A stretch of DNA of 64,000 bases from Amblyornis subalaris (Eukaryota; Chordata; Aves; Passeriformes; Ptilonorhynchidae). Location: NCBI GenBank assembly GCA_018881555.1, contig JACAXG010000256.1:478757-542756 (forward strand). Reading direction: 5' to 3'. The notes under the pieces were generated by a model, which was given only the letters and a program-made list of their open reading frames with translations, was not told the DNA's origin and did no database searches. This document shows positions 36,333-46,200 of this stretch, one piece after another. How positions within the stretch are numbered: position 1 is the first letter of the stretch; each line of letters starts with the position of its first letter. The position numbers and the translations under genes are program-made.

Positions 36333-38355
36333 TCAGGACTTGGAGTAGCGGCGGTGCACGGAGTCGCGGTAGAACTGGAAGATGGCGTCGGCGGCACGCT
36401 GGGCTGCAGCCAGGCACTGCTGCATCTATGCGGGACCAGGGGCAAACTGCTGGATGCCAGGGTCCCCCTGAGAGGGGATCCCACATCCCAAAACCCCCGT
36501 GGTCCCCCACCTCCTCCACGGAGCAGCTGCCCTTGGTGGTGACCATCAGCACCTTCCTCTCGCTGCTGCTGATGGCAAAGGTGAGGACGGCTCGGGCCTC
36601 CTGCGGGGACAGGCGTCAGGAGGGCTCAAGGGCATGCACAGAGCGGGGCACCCCGCGGGGCTCACCTGCTCCTGCCGGGCCGTGGGGTCGAGCAGGATGG
36701 CGCCGTCGGCCTGCAGGGCGCAGGTGACGCCACAGAAGAGGGCGGCGAGGGGCAGCCCCGCGTCCAGCAGCGCCATGCAGGCGGCGTTCAGGCAGCAGGA
36801 TAGCAGCTGGCGGCGTCAAGGGCCCCACGGCACAACAGCCTCGAGTTCCCTTCCCCCAAACCCACCCCCGTGAGCCACCCCACCCCACAAAGGCAAGGAT
36901 ACAGACCCGGCGTCACTGAGCACCTGCAGCACCAGGGTGATGGCGGTGCGGGGGTGCAGCACCCCCAGCACCACGGCCTCGCACGTCTGGCGCAGCAGCT
37001 GCTCCCGGCTGCGCTCCATCACACCTGCACAAGGAAGAACGTGTCAGGTTTGCCTTGGGAATTCCCTTTGGTGTTTGATCTTTGTGCAATCTCAAGCCTC
37101 AAAAAACGAGATTTAATCCCTGAAACTGAGCGGCCAGCGGGCTCTCAGTGGTGTCCAGGTGTTGGAAAGACAAATTCCTGGTCGCTGGAACTGCCTTGTT
37201 AAGGGCTGGGGGGGACAGGCTTCAGTGATCTCAGGCCTGGGGGAGGTTATCAAAGCCTGGGGAGAAGGGTTTCCACTNATAGTGGGCACANGGAATGCAG
37301 AATTTATGGGCCACAAGGACATTTGGCAGAGCTCCCAAGATAAGGAAGAAACGACTGAAAAACAGCTCAGCAACTGTGCTGGAAGCAGCTCTGAGTGCGG
37401 AACAGGGGATTCCAGCAGGGGCAGGTCCTGGCACCTGACCAGGGAGCCCCCGACCCAAACCACAGAAAGACTGAGCAGGGCACTATCCAGCATTAGAGAA
37501 GCGAGGGAATCATTAACCAACAGAAGGCAGACCACTAATTAATGAGAGAACGATGTAACTTGTAGCCAGTGAACACTAATGCCTTTGTTTGATAAAATGT
37601 GTAAATAATGAAAGGCTTTGGTGTCCTCCTGCTGCATGTGTGGATTTGCCACCCAGCAGAACGTAAATAAAGAACTGTAAATAAACCAAATACCTCGACT
37701 CTTGCACACCAGGGGAAAGAATCTGTTTTGGGACAGGGACTGCTTGGGGGTCCCCACCTGGCAGCCCCACCTTGGGGCGCAGCAGCACCTCCAGCGTCGC
37801 CCGGTCCGGCAGCTCCTTGCTGACCTTGGCCTCCGCGGGGCCGTAGAGCCCGGCCAGAACTGAGGTGTCGCCTGGGGACACAGAGAGGAGAGGTCACGGC
37901 GAGCAGGGGACACCCGGGAACAGGAGCCCCTGGCACCCCACGGCTGGTAATGGGAGTCCCGGGACGGGCGGCCTCACAGATCCTGCAGGAAGGGCTGGGA
38001 AGTGACGGGGAGCCCCGGGAAGGAGAGTTCCGGGAAAGGGAAGGCTGGGAAGAGGAGCCTCAGTAAGGAAAGAAGGGGAGCCGCGGGAAGCGAAGGGGAG
38101 GGGAGGGAAAAGGAAAGGGAGCCCGGAGAACAGAGCCCCACAGACCCCGCGGGAAGAGAAGGGAGCGGAAGAGAAGCCAGGGAGCGGAGCCCCACAGACC
38201 CTGCAGGAAGGGACGGGAAGGGAAGCCCGGGGAGCGGAGCCCCACAGACCCTGCAGGAAGGTGGCCGAGCCGTCGGGCCGCGAGAGCAGCCCCAGCTCGC
38301 AGGAGAAGGGCCGCAAGCGGCACTGCCCGCCCGCCACCACCGCCTCCACCGCCAT
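36333..38355 (-). CDS. EXOSC5: Exosome component 5 (RRP46), RNase PH-like core subunit
   Basis: Non-catalytic RNase PH-fold subunit of the hexameric ring of the RNA exosome, nucleus and cytoplasm. Exons in transcript order: 38355-38250, 37871-37758, 37024-36903, 36806-36666, 36600-36511, 36425-36333. The phases chain to 221 residues (mammalian form about 235). Landmarks are [27 protein letters not shown] start, [61 protein letters not shown] and the C-terminus [13 protein letters not shown]. The N-terminus is shorter than in mammals; the upstream in-frame glutamate run has no ATG. Intron 2 contains a family-A LTR. Donors of exon 1 (GTCTGT) and exon 3 (GTATCC) are weak, and the last acceptor is TAG. 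Confidence 0.96.
37042..37734 (+). mobile_element. Solo LTR, family A, copy 3, in EXOSC5 intron 2
   Basis: Complete copy from TGTCA to GGGACA, antisense to EXOSC5. Nearly identical to copies 1 and 2 outside the first 40 bases. Two single unresolved bases (N at 37,278 and 37,291) lie inside it. Confidence 0.85.
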
Positions 38356-38820
38356 CGCCGCCGTCTCCTCCTCTTCCTCTTCCTCCGCCGCTACCGCTTC
38401 CGGGTCGCGGGGCAACCAATCAGCGCCTGGTGTCACGACTTGGCCGCGCCCCTCGCGACATGGCGCGGGGAGGGCCGGGGCAGCGGGCGGGGAGGGCCGG
38501 GGCAGCGGGCGGGGAGGGCGGGAGCGACAGCCTGGCGGCGGGAGGCCGCGGCGGAGCGGAGCGCAGCGCAGCGGAGCGGGGCCGTCCCAGCGGGCGCTCC
38601 GGCGGCGGGAGGCCCTGAGGAGCCCCGGGCCCGCGGACGGGGCGCTGGGGACGGGAGGCGTTCCCGGGTCGCAGAGCGCTGGGCGGGTGTTTGGCCGCTC
38701 GGAACTGACACCCCTCGGTCCGCGGAGACTGCTGGGAGGCCCCCGCAGCGCCCCGGGATGTGGGGCGACCCGGGCCAGGGAGGGCAGGCCGGGCCTGGTG
38801 AGGGCGGACCGAGCTTGCTG
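38250..38820. promoter_or_regulatory. CpG island, EXOSC5 promoter and exon 1
   Basis: CpG-dense, with two copies of a gggccggggcagcgggcggg-like unit at about 38,470-38,515. No TATA box. The distal part holds the 30-base match to the EMC4 intron minisatellite. Confidence 0.6.
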
Positions 38821-38829
38821 CGGTTCTGC

Positions 38830-39720
38830 TCTCCCTCGTCTGTGAGAAATCGCTCAGGGATCTGTGGTGTGATGCTACCGATGGGCCATGGCCGCAGCCC
38901 GGGGTCCCGCCGGCTCCCGCGGGGCTCTGGGGCGCGGGGAGGGGAAGCCCTCGTTGCAGTGATGGGCTGCAGGGAGGGGCTGGCTGGGCACGAGACCAAC
39001 AGGGCACCGAAATTCGCCCATGGCATTGTTGCCCTTCCCTTGGAGGTGTTCGCACAGGGGGCCCGGCCAGCACATGCAGTCAATGCAGGGGTTCCCGGGC
39101 TGTGGGTCCACGCCGCGGGTGCCGTGGCCGAGGTCTGGGTGGGGCTGAGGGACAGTGCCATACCTCCCAGCACCTCTCTCTGCTCCTGCAGTTGCTCCTC
39201 TGCAACCCCTTCATCCATCTGGGAAAAAACCCCACCAACCCCCAAGGTCCTCCCAACCTCAGGTTTCTCCCATTGCCAGCCTGTGCCTGTCTTTTTCACT
39301 GTCTCAATCCACATGCCACCATGTGAGAGCTGCCCAGGACGTCCTTAAACCCCACATCTGAGCAGAGGCTGCTTCATCTTGGGAGCAAGCTGGGGATGTC
39401 AGCTTTGACTCTTCAGGTTTTCCTGCGCTACCAGGGGCTCCTGGGCACTTTCCATGTCCCTGCTTGGAAAGGACTGATGATTTCCCATCACAGAAATTGA
39501 GAGAGATCAACAGTGGGTTGACTGAAGTGATCCGAAAGGGGATGGGGAGCTCAGCTGTCGAAAAGAGACACAAGAATCTCTCCCCATGAGAACTTCGCTG
39601 CCGCTTCAGCACAGCTTCAGTCAGGATCTCCTATGGGAGGTGGTGATGGGGTCTTGGCCAACGGTGGGCACGAGGAGAAAGGGAAAGGACCCCAGGAGAA
39701 GGGGGAGGGGGACTGTGTCA
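38830..39720. other. EXOSC5-Topors-like intergenic region, nothing recognised
   Basis: Mixed-composition DNA. No exon with conserved motifs, no CR1 tail and no LTR seen. Long frames here are GC-driven. Confidence 0.5.
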
Positions 39721-39732
39721 AGGAAATAGCCT

Positions 39733-39738
39733 TTTATT
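39733..39738 (-). terminator. Polyadenylation signal overlapping the Topors-like stop codon
   Basis: On the minus strand the last codon AAA and the stop TAA are followed by A, so the hexamer AATAAA spans the stop itself. No other AATAAA is close behind. If used, the 3' UTR would be only about 15-30 bases. Confidence 0.55.
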
Positions 39739-40768
39739 TCCTCTTTGGTTTCCTCCTTCGGGACTTCAATGCGCGCCGGCATTTGTGGGCCTTCCTCCTC
39801 TGAGGGCGCCGGATGCCCCAGCGCTGGCGGTTCCTGCCCCGGCGGGGCGCAGAGGGACCTGGGGCTGCCGTGTCCTCCCCCGGCACGCCCCGGGGCTGGT
39901 CCTGCTCTGCAGGAGCGGGCGCAGACGGAGGATGGCCGGGATCCTCGGGGCGGGTGGGGTCTGGCGTGCTGGGCTGGTCGTCCACGCCGGGCCCCGCAAG
40001 GTCAGGGCCGAGAGCCTGGCGGAGGGCAGGGGGGCCGGCGATGGCCGCGGGGCTCTCGTCCTCCTTCCGGGCAGCATCGCAGCGCCGCAGCAGCCAGGAC
40101 TCTCTGCACTGGTGCATGGTGACATGGATCAGGCCGTGGACCAGCGGGGCCGTGTATTCCCTGAGGTAGCGCTGCAGCGTCTGGGTCAGGAGGTCCCTGT
40201 CCGGGCCGCAGATGCACAGCGTGGACAGGGTGATGCTCTCCACCTCCCTGGCCTCCCACCACCGCGGGCCGTAGATCGCGTCCAGGCTCTGCCGCAGCCA
40301 GGGACGCACGGGGTCCAGGAGATGCTCTTCTCCGTCCAGCAGCTCCGCCCAGAGGTCGGGCGGGAAGCCAGCCACGGCCTGTGGCCCCTCACAGCCCGGC
40401 TCGGCCGGGGCCGGCGCTTGCTGCGCCTCGGAGGGGCGCGGGCAGGTGTAGACCAGGCGGAAGAGAGCTCTCCGGGTCCCGCTGCCGGGCTCCGGCGGCG
40501 CGGCGGGCGGGCTGAGGATGCACTGCAGGAAGTCGCCCTGGCCCAGCAGGGAGAAGCGGGCGCTGAGCACGGGGCTGGCGCAGAGCGGGCACAGCGGGCT
40601 GGCGGCCGTGCGGCGCAGCAGGCAGCCCAGGCAGAACTGGTGGCCGCAGGGCACGGCCTCGGCGTTGCTGTGCACGCTGTGGCACACGGGGCAGTTCCAC
40701 TCCGTCTGCGTGGCCTTGCTCGCGCCCTGCGGCGCCGCGGGGACAGACAGGGACTGGCTGCTCCCCAT
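39734..40768 (-). CDS. Topors-like RING-finger protein, intronless
   Basis: Single open frame of 344 residues. A C3HC4 RING lies at residues 26-63 (Cys26, Cys29, Cys41, His43, Cys46, Cys49, Cys60, Cys63), so an E3 ubiquitin- or SUMO-ligase role is likely. Residues about 137-225 (from LWAELLDGEEHLLDPVRPWL to YLREYTAPLVHGLIHVTM) resemble the region of TOPORS downstream of its RING, from AEFFRRNPACLHRLVPWLK to LLNRTEHFIHEFISFA. A proline-rich linker leads to a very basic tail (about 309-344, 20 or more Arg/Lys) that may bind nucleic acid or direct nuclear entry. It is much shorter than TOPORS (over 1,000 residues) and lacks its RS-rich C-terminus. The start MGSSQS fits an N-myristoylation consensus. 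The lack of introns suggests retrocopy origin. Intact frame with GC-rich codons like its surroundings. I do not know a gene name. Confidence 0.8.
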   Translation of the reverse strand: MGSSQSLSVPAAPQGASKATQTEWNCPVCHSVHSNAEAVPCGHQFCLGCLLRRTAASPLCPLCASPVLSARFSLLGQGDFLQCILSPPAAPPEPGSGTRRALFRLVYTCPRPSEAQQAPAPAEPGCEGPQAVAGFPPDLWAELLDGEEHLLDPVRPWLRQSLDAIYGPRWWEAREVESITLSTLCICGPDRDLLTQTLQRYLREYTAPLVHGLIHVTMHQCRESWLLRRCDAARKEDESPAAIAGPPALRQALGPDLAGPGVDDQPSTPDPTRPEDPGHPPSAPAPAEQDQPRGVPGEDTAAPGPSAPRRGRNRQRWGIRRPQRRKAHKCRRALKSRRRKPKRK

Positions 40769-40769
40769 T

Positions 40770-43010
40770 GCTGGCGCTGGAGGAGGTGCTGGGCCGACGG
40801 CTGGGCTCGAGGATCTGGAAGGTCTCTTGATGATTCCACGATTCTGTGGCGCTTCCAGAGGGTGTCACGCGCTGCAGAATGGAGAGGGGCCATGGCCACT
40901 GGCTGTCCTGGGGCACGGAGGGGAGGAAGAAATGCCCAGGCCCCTCGAGGACACCCTCCTGCTCCCCAAGCCCCGCTGCCTGCCCCACAGACACCCGAGA
41001 GGAACGTTTCCCCATGCAGCTCACCTCCAGTGCTGCAAGCACCGCGGTGTCGGCTGCCGGGGCCAGGCAGGGCTGGGGAAATGAGAGAGATGGCTCCAGG
41101 ACCGGGAGGGCCCTCCAGGGGGAGGGCTCCACGACTCTTGGCCCTCCAAGCGTCGCAGTCTCGCTTGCCCTGCTGGTACCCAAATCGGTGAGGGGTGTGA
41201 CATCCCGAGACATCCCCCAGTGATGTCAGCCAGTCACTTGGTTTGTCACCCTCCAGCAGCAGGTGACATCACAACGGGACCTTGGCCCCCACAGGCCCAT
41301 GGCATCAGGGGAAGAAGGAAACTACTACTTGTGTTTAACTTCTGCATTTCCATGCTGCTGGCAGCCACCTGCATCTGTGTCCCTCTGCCTTGTCCCCAAC
41401 GCTTGCTGAGGTCCCCTGTGAGGGAGAGCCTGGTGGGGGTTCCAGCCCTGGACTGCCCTGAGCCCAGCCCCAGTCACAGCTACACACGGAGACAGGGCTG
41501 GGTGGTTCCAGCGTGAGCCATGGAGCTCCCCAAAGGCACCCGCAGCTATTTCAGTTCCCTGACCACACACGAAAAGCATAGGTACCCTTCCTTCTTGGGA
41601 TGCTCCTAAATCAGCCCTGTCTGAAGGGCAGCTGTAACTGGGACATTGCTGAGGGAGCAATGGATCCTGGAGAGCGGCAGGAGTGGGGCTGCAGCAGTGG
41701 GGCTGCAGCAGTGACACTCCGTTCTTGCACCTGCCTGCAGCTGCCGGCCCGGCCCTCTCACCTGATGTGTTGTTAATTGGGCGCTGGCATTAATGGGGCA
41801 GCACCAGCACTGCAAGACATTCACATTCAGGCTTCAAATGGAACAATGGGGGTTTGTGTGTGTGCACAGGCGCTGTTTCCATGTGACACAGGTTTTGCAC
41901 AACAGCTCTGCATGCTGTAGCTCACAGTGCCAAGCCTCTCCTAGTACAAGGTGGAATGCACCAGGTGAGTACTGAATTCTGCCCTAACAAGGAAAAGGCC
42001 ACCACAGCAGCTGTTATTACCCGGTGCTACTGTAAAGAAAGCTGAAAAGATACAACAAAGGAGGGGCGGCTGTGCTTGCAAAATAACAGTATTTTGTGCC
42101 TTATTGTTACTTGCACTGGAGGCACCCCAGGAACAGCCCATCCAAAGCACTGCGGAGAGGAGAAAAAGGGATAATGGTCATCAACAGCCAAGGACATTCT
42201 GACTTTGCTGTAATGAGTATCACTGTAACAAAATCTTAGAATTAGAGGAGGAATTTCCCCCTTCAATATTAAACAATAGCTGTAGATGAAAAGACTTCAC
42301 CTGTCCCTTGAGAGGGGACAAATTCAGACTCTCTAACAGCATTAATCCAAGGCCAGGGTGGATAAACACGTGTTTTCTCTCAGTAAACTGGCTGTAAGCA
42401 ATACAGAAATGCAAATGTGCATCACAGTCAAAGTTGGTTTGACTTTTCCTCACTGCTGTGGTGTTACAAACCACAGCACTCAGCCGTGTCAGTTACCAAA
42501 CACAGGATCACTCTTTCCCCCAGCACAACTGCAATTTAAGGAGAAAAACTGCACATTAAACACGCTTAACTTCCTACAGAGTACAGCTTATGCTCCATTG
42601 TTGCCCTTCCCCCTCCAAAAGTCATGAAAATATCTTTCCAAGAGGAATACAGAATAATCCGTGGTACAATATATGTTCAACTTAAAAAGACATAAAAATC
42701 ATCTTTATGTCTTCTGTAAGGCAGAGTACAAAACAGTATTAATACAACAGGGAGTTTTCTTTACATCATCAGTACAGGTCATCAAACTTTTCAGGTGTAC
42801 ATTTCAGCCTATTCTTTCAAGAAGACCCAAACTTCCAAACAGTGTTTTTCAGAAAGTGTGAATTTGAATAAAAACTTCAAATACTGGCAACCTATGGAAC
42901 GTGTACTAAGGAAACACATGTACAATTGCAAAGTAAGTTAAAATGTGTAAAAATTAAAAATAACTTAAGACTGACACTGCTAATCCATTGTCTCTTTCAA
43001 ACAGATTTCA
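40770..43010. other. Topors-like upstream region and RAD17 3' flank
   Basis: 40,770-41,250 is the GC-rich upstream region of the Topors-like gene; a minus-strand frame continues into it without a recognised domain. Composition turns AT-rich at about 41,900. 41,900-43,010 may be distal RAD17 3' UTR. No other gene recognised. Confidence 0.5.
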
Positions 43011-43014
43011 GTCA

Positions 43015-43020
43015 TTTATT
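43015..43020 (-). terminator. RAD17: RAD17 polyadenylation signal candidate
   Basis: AATAAA on the minus strand about 260 bases after the RAD17 stop. Other AT-rich candidates lie further left, so this is only the nearest. Confidence 0.4.
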
Positions 43021-43277
43021 TCTCTTGTTATCGCTCTAAGGCGATTTCATGGCTCAGCAGAGGCAGGGAATAGCTTGTACTTTAGTAATCAGCTCAGGCT
43101 GATGCTGCAGAGCGAGGAGGACGCTGAGAGCTGTCTCGCTGCTCACACACCATGTCTAGACCTGGCTCCCAGCCCTCCTGTGTGGCTTGAGCAGCACTGC
43201 TGGGCAGCCCACGCTCTTCAGCCACGGCCTTTGCAGCATGTGAATCCCCTCAGCACGGCAGTGCGTGTGTCCTGGTG

Positions 43278-46200
43278 TCAGTCACTGTCGTATTCCTCGA
43301 TCTTTAACTCCTCTTCCTCCAGGATGGCCTGGGCTGCGACAGGCTGGGGCTGGCTGCCGGGCAGGTCGCTCCCGCTGCACTGGCTGGAGGGGAGCGGGGG
43401 CCCCTCGGGGTCGCCGTCGGCGCCGTCCCCGTCCCCGTCTCGGCGGAACAGCTCCGGCACCCCGGGGTCCTTGTCCCCGAGGGCTTCCAGCTGTAACCTG
43501 CAACGTCACCAGCGCAGCACCGCGTGACCACGCGCACACAGCTGCTCTCACGGCAAACACTGCAAACAAAGCCTCATCTGACACAGGCACTTCAGGGGCT
43601 GTTCAACAGCACAAATTATTCCCTGTTAGGACTCCCGAAGGAAGCAAATACCTACATTTCTCTATAGTACCATTCCAGCACACTGAACAGATGGAAAAGG
43701 ATGACAGTGTTTTCAGCAGAAGTTACCCCACAGATCAGACTTTCAGTGACACACACAGAGCTTATTAATGCAGATACAAAATGACAGTAACCGAAGGTAA
43801 GCTGCAGAGAAACTTAAAAGGGATAAGGAAGTTACAATTAATTCCAGAAGCTACACACGTTGTGGCTCAGACCAGAGAGATTACAGAGAAATACACCCCT
43901 TAGGGACACTCTCCTTCGTCCCTGACTAGCAACCAAAATGGCTTTTAATAACTGTTGGGGAACAGGGTGGTTCTTGAAAATAAACCTTGGAAATTCACAG
44001 TTAAACTCAGCAGCAATACCAGGGACAAGTACGAGATGCTTTGTCAGATGCCTGAACAAACTCTGTCCTGGTTAGGAGACGACAGAGTTTGTCTCATTCC
44101 AACTGTGAACTTGATTCTTAGTTAGAAACAGACCAGTTAGAACAATTCTTAAATTCCAGAGGCATGGGATCAATCGAAGCGTCACTAAGGCTCAGCTGGT
44201 GTAAACGGTGCCTCTGATTCAGAGGGCTCATGAGAATCACAACAGAGCACCTCCTGCCAGGTCACCCCCGAGCCCTGCACACAGCCTGTGAGGAGGCCAC
44301 TGCACTCTCACGGGGGGAAATGCCCTGGTTTTCAGTATTGAATAGCTACAGCCTGAGTAAAACCCACACATTCTGAACAAAGGTTTACTCTAAGTAGCCT
44401 TATGGGCAAAATTTTTACAAAATAAAACCAGTGCTATCTAATTTCAGATTAAATAAAGAACCCTTTAAATAAACTTGTTACGATATTTTTTCTTTCCACA
44501 AGGATACAACTTCTTCAAACGAAGTAAGAACAACTCCCCATTGCACTTTCTTATACTTTAACACTCAGGTGGGCACAGAATGTTCTATCAAACTTCCAGA
44601 TTATTGGTTTGTGTCCTGATAAGCAATAGGCAAAAGGCACTAATCTCTTTGCATCAATCCACTTTTATTCTCACACAGGTGCTTTTAATAGTAAAGAAAG
44701 TTTTTTATTCAGATCATGCACTAGAGACACACAGGGATGTCTAGGACAGAGCTAATATCTGATGTAATGGATAAGAAACCTAAACAAGGATTAAAAACAT
44801 GACCTGAGTAAAAACACTGCTACAACATTGTAATGATAAATAGATTTGAACTGGAAAAAGGGGAAAAAATATCATGCTGAGGGAATCTGCCTGTCACATC
44901 ACAGACATATGTGATGAAAGGGTTCTCTATGAAAGGGTTTTTTCCCTTCATATATTACAGTAACACAGTCTCACTCTTTCTAAGTATAAATAGAAGCTCA
45001 GCTTACCTGCCAAAATGTCTTTTCAGTGGCAGCCTCCCCACATCTTGGATAAAAGCAATCTGAGCTAAGAAAAAAGGACCACCAGTATCATATTAGGTAG
45101 ATCATCATGAACAGACAATTGAACATACTGGGAAATAAACAACTAATGAGCTTAGTCAAGCATTCTGTATATATTTGAAATATTTTAGATACCAAAACAC
45201 TGTGCATGTAACTTTTTTCCCTGAACTGTTACAGTTTACCACAACATATTCCAGACAGCCTACACACAACCCCCAAATCCCTAACATTCATCCATTGTGC
45301 ATTTATGATGTAGTTATTATTGCACAGCCTACAAATGTAATTCATCCTCATGTCAAGGCCTTAGCTAAAACAATTACCCCAGCATAAGTGACCCAGCTGT
45401 CTAAATATTAATATTTCCATTATGTAGCACACAAAGTAAATTTTTCTGCATGAACTGTCTGCTATTGGATTACCTCAGGTTTCACATTTTTTTTTACGCC
45501 TGCAAACTTGATTTTTGCTTATTTTATCTGAAAGGCTGTCCTTAAAGCCTTGTAAGTCTGTGGTTGTTGCTGGGAGGTATCAGCAAGCAACGAAGCTCTA
45601 GTCAATAGTGCCCACTAGGTTTCCAAAACTTCTCTTCAAATCCTCCAGTGGATTTAACAGAAACCCTAAGCCTGGAGAGCAACTTAATCACTGAAGTTTG
45701 ACCAACCTACCAAGGCAGCTTTAATTTAGGCTGTGGTACTGGAAGCACCTTTGGGTGTCACCTATATACATTTACCACAAGAATTTTTCTTACTGAGACA
45801 AAAGCACAGATGGTACTGATATTTTGGCTTACAAATTTTTTCAGTATGTTTCAATTGCAAAAAGAGAGTCCAAGATCAAGAGTTACGCCCATCTTACCTT
45901 GGTTTCTCATTGGGTTTGCTAACATAGCAAGATAAGGCAGCAGCTCTGTCTGAAGGCACTCAGGTGGTAAACAGAAGCTTGAAAACAGAGATTTTGCAGC
46001 AAGGCAATTTTCCTGATACTGTAAGAGTTGGGGGGAGGAAAGAAACACAAGTAAAAAAATGGATAAACCATAATTAATGTAGACATTCTGTACCATAAAA
46101 CACAGACTTTCTTCCTGCCTGCTACAGGACTACATACAAGCTACTGAAAAATAAGGCCAGAAGAAAAGATAAGCAGTTAACATATCCTAACCATAAAAAT

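Noticed and set aside
38002..39348. 448-residue plus-strand frame and a 293-residue minus-strand frame (38,433-39,314)
   Set aside because: They run across EXOSC5 exon 1 and its CpG island; composition-driven, with no recognised motif.
39785..41191. 468-residue plus-strand open frame
   Set aside because: Antisense shadow of the Topors-like gene, which has the conserved RING and TOPORS motifs on the other strand.
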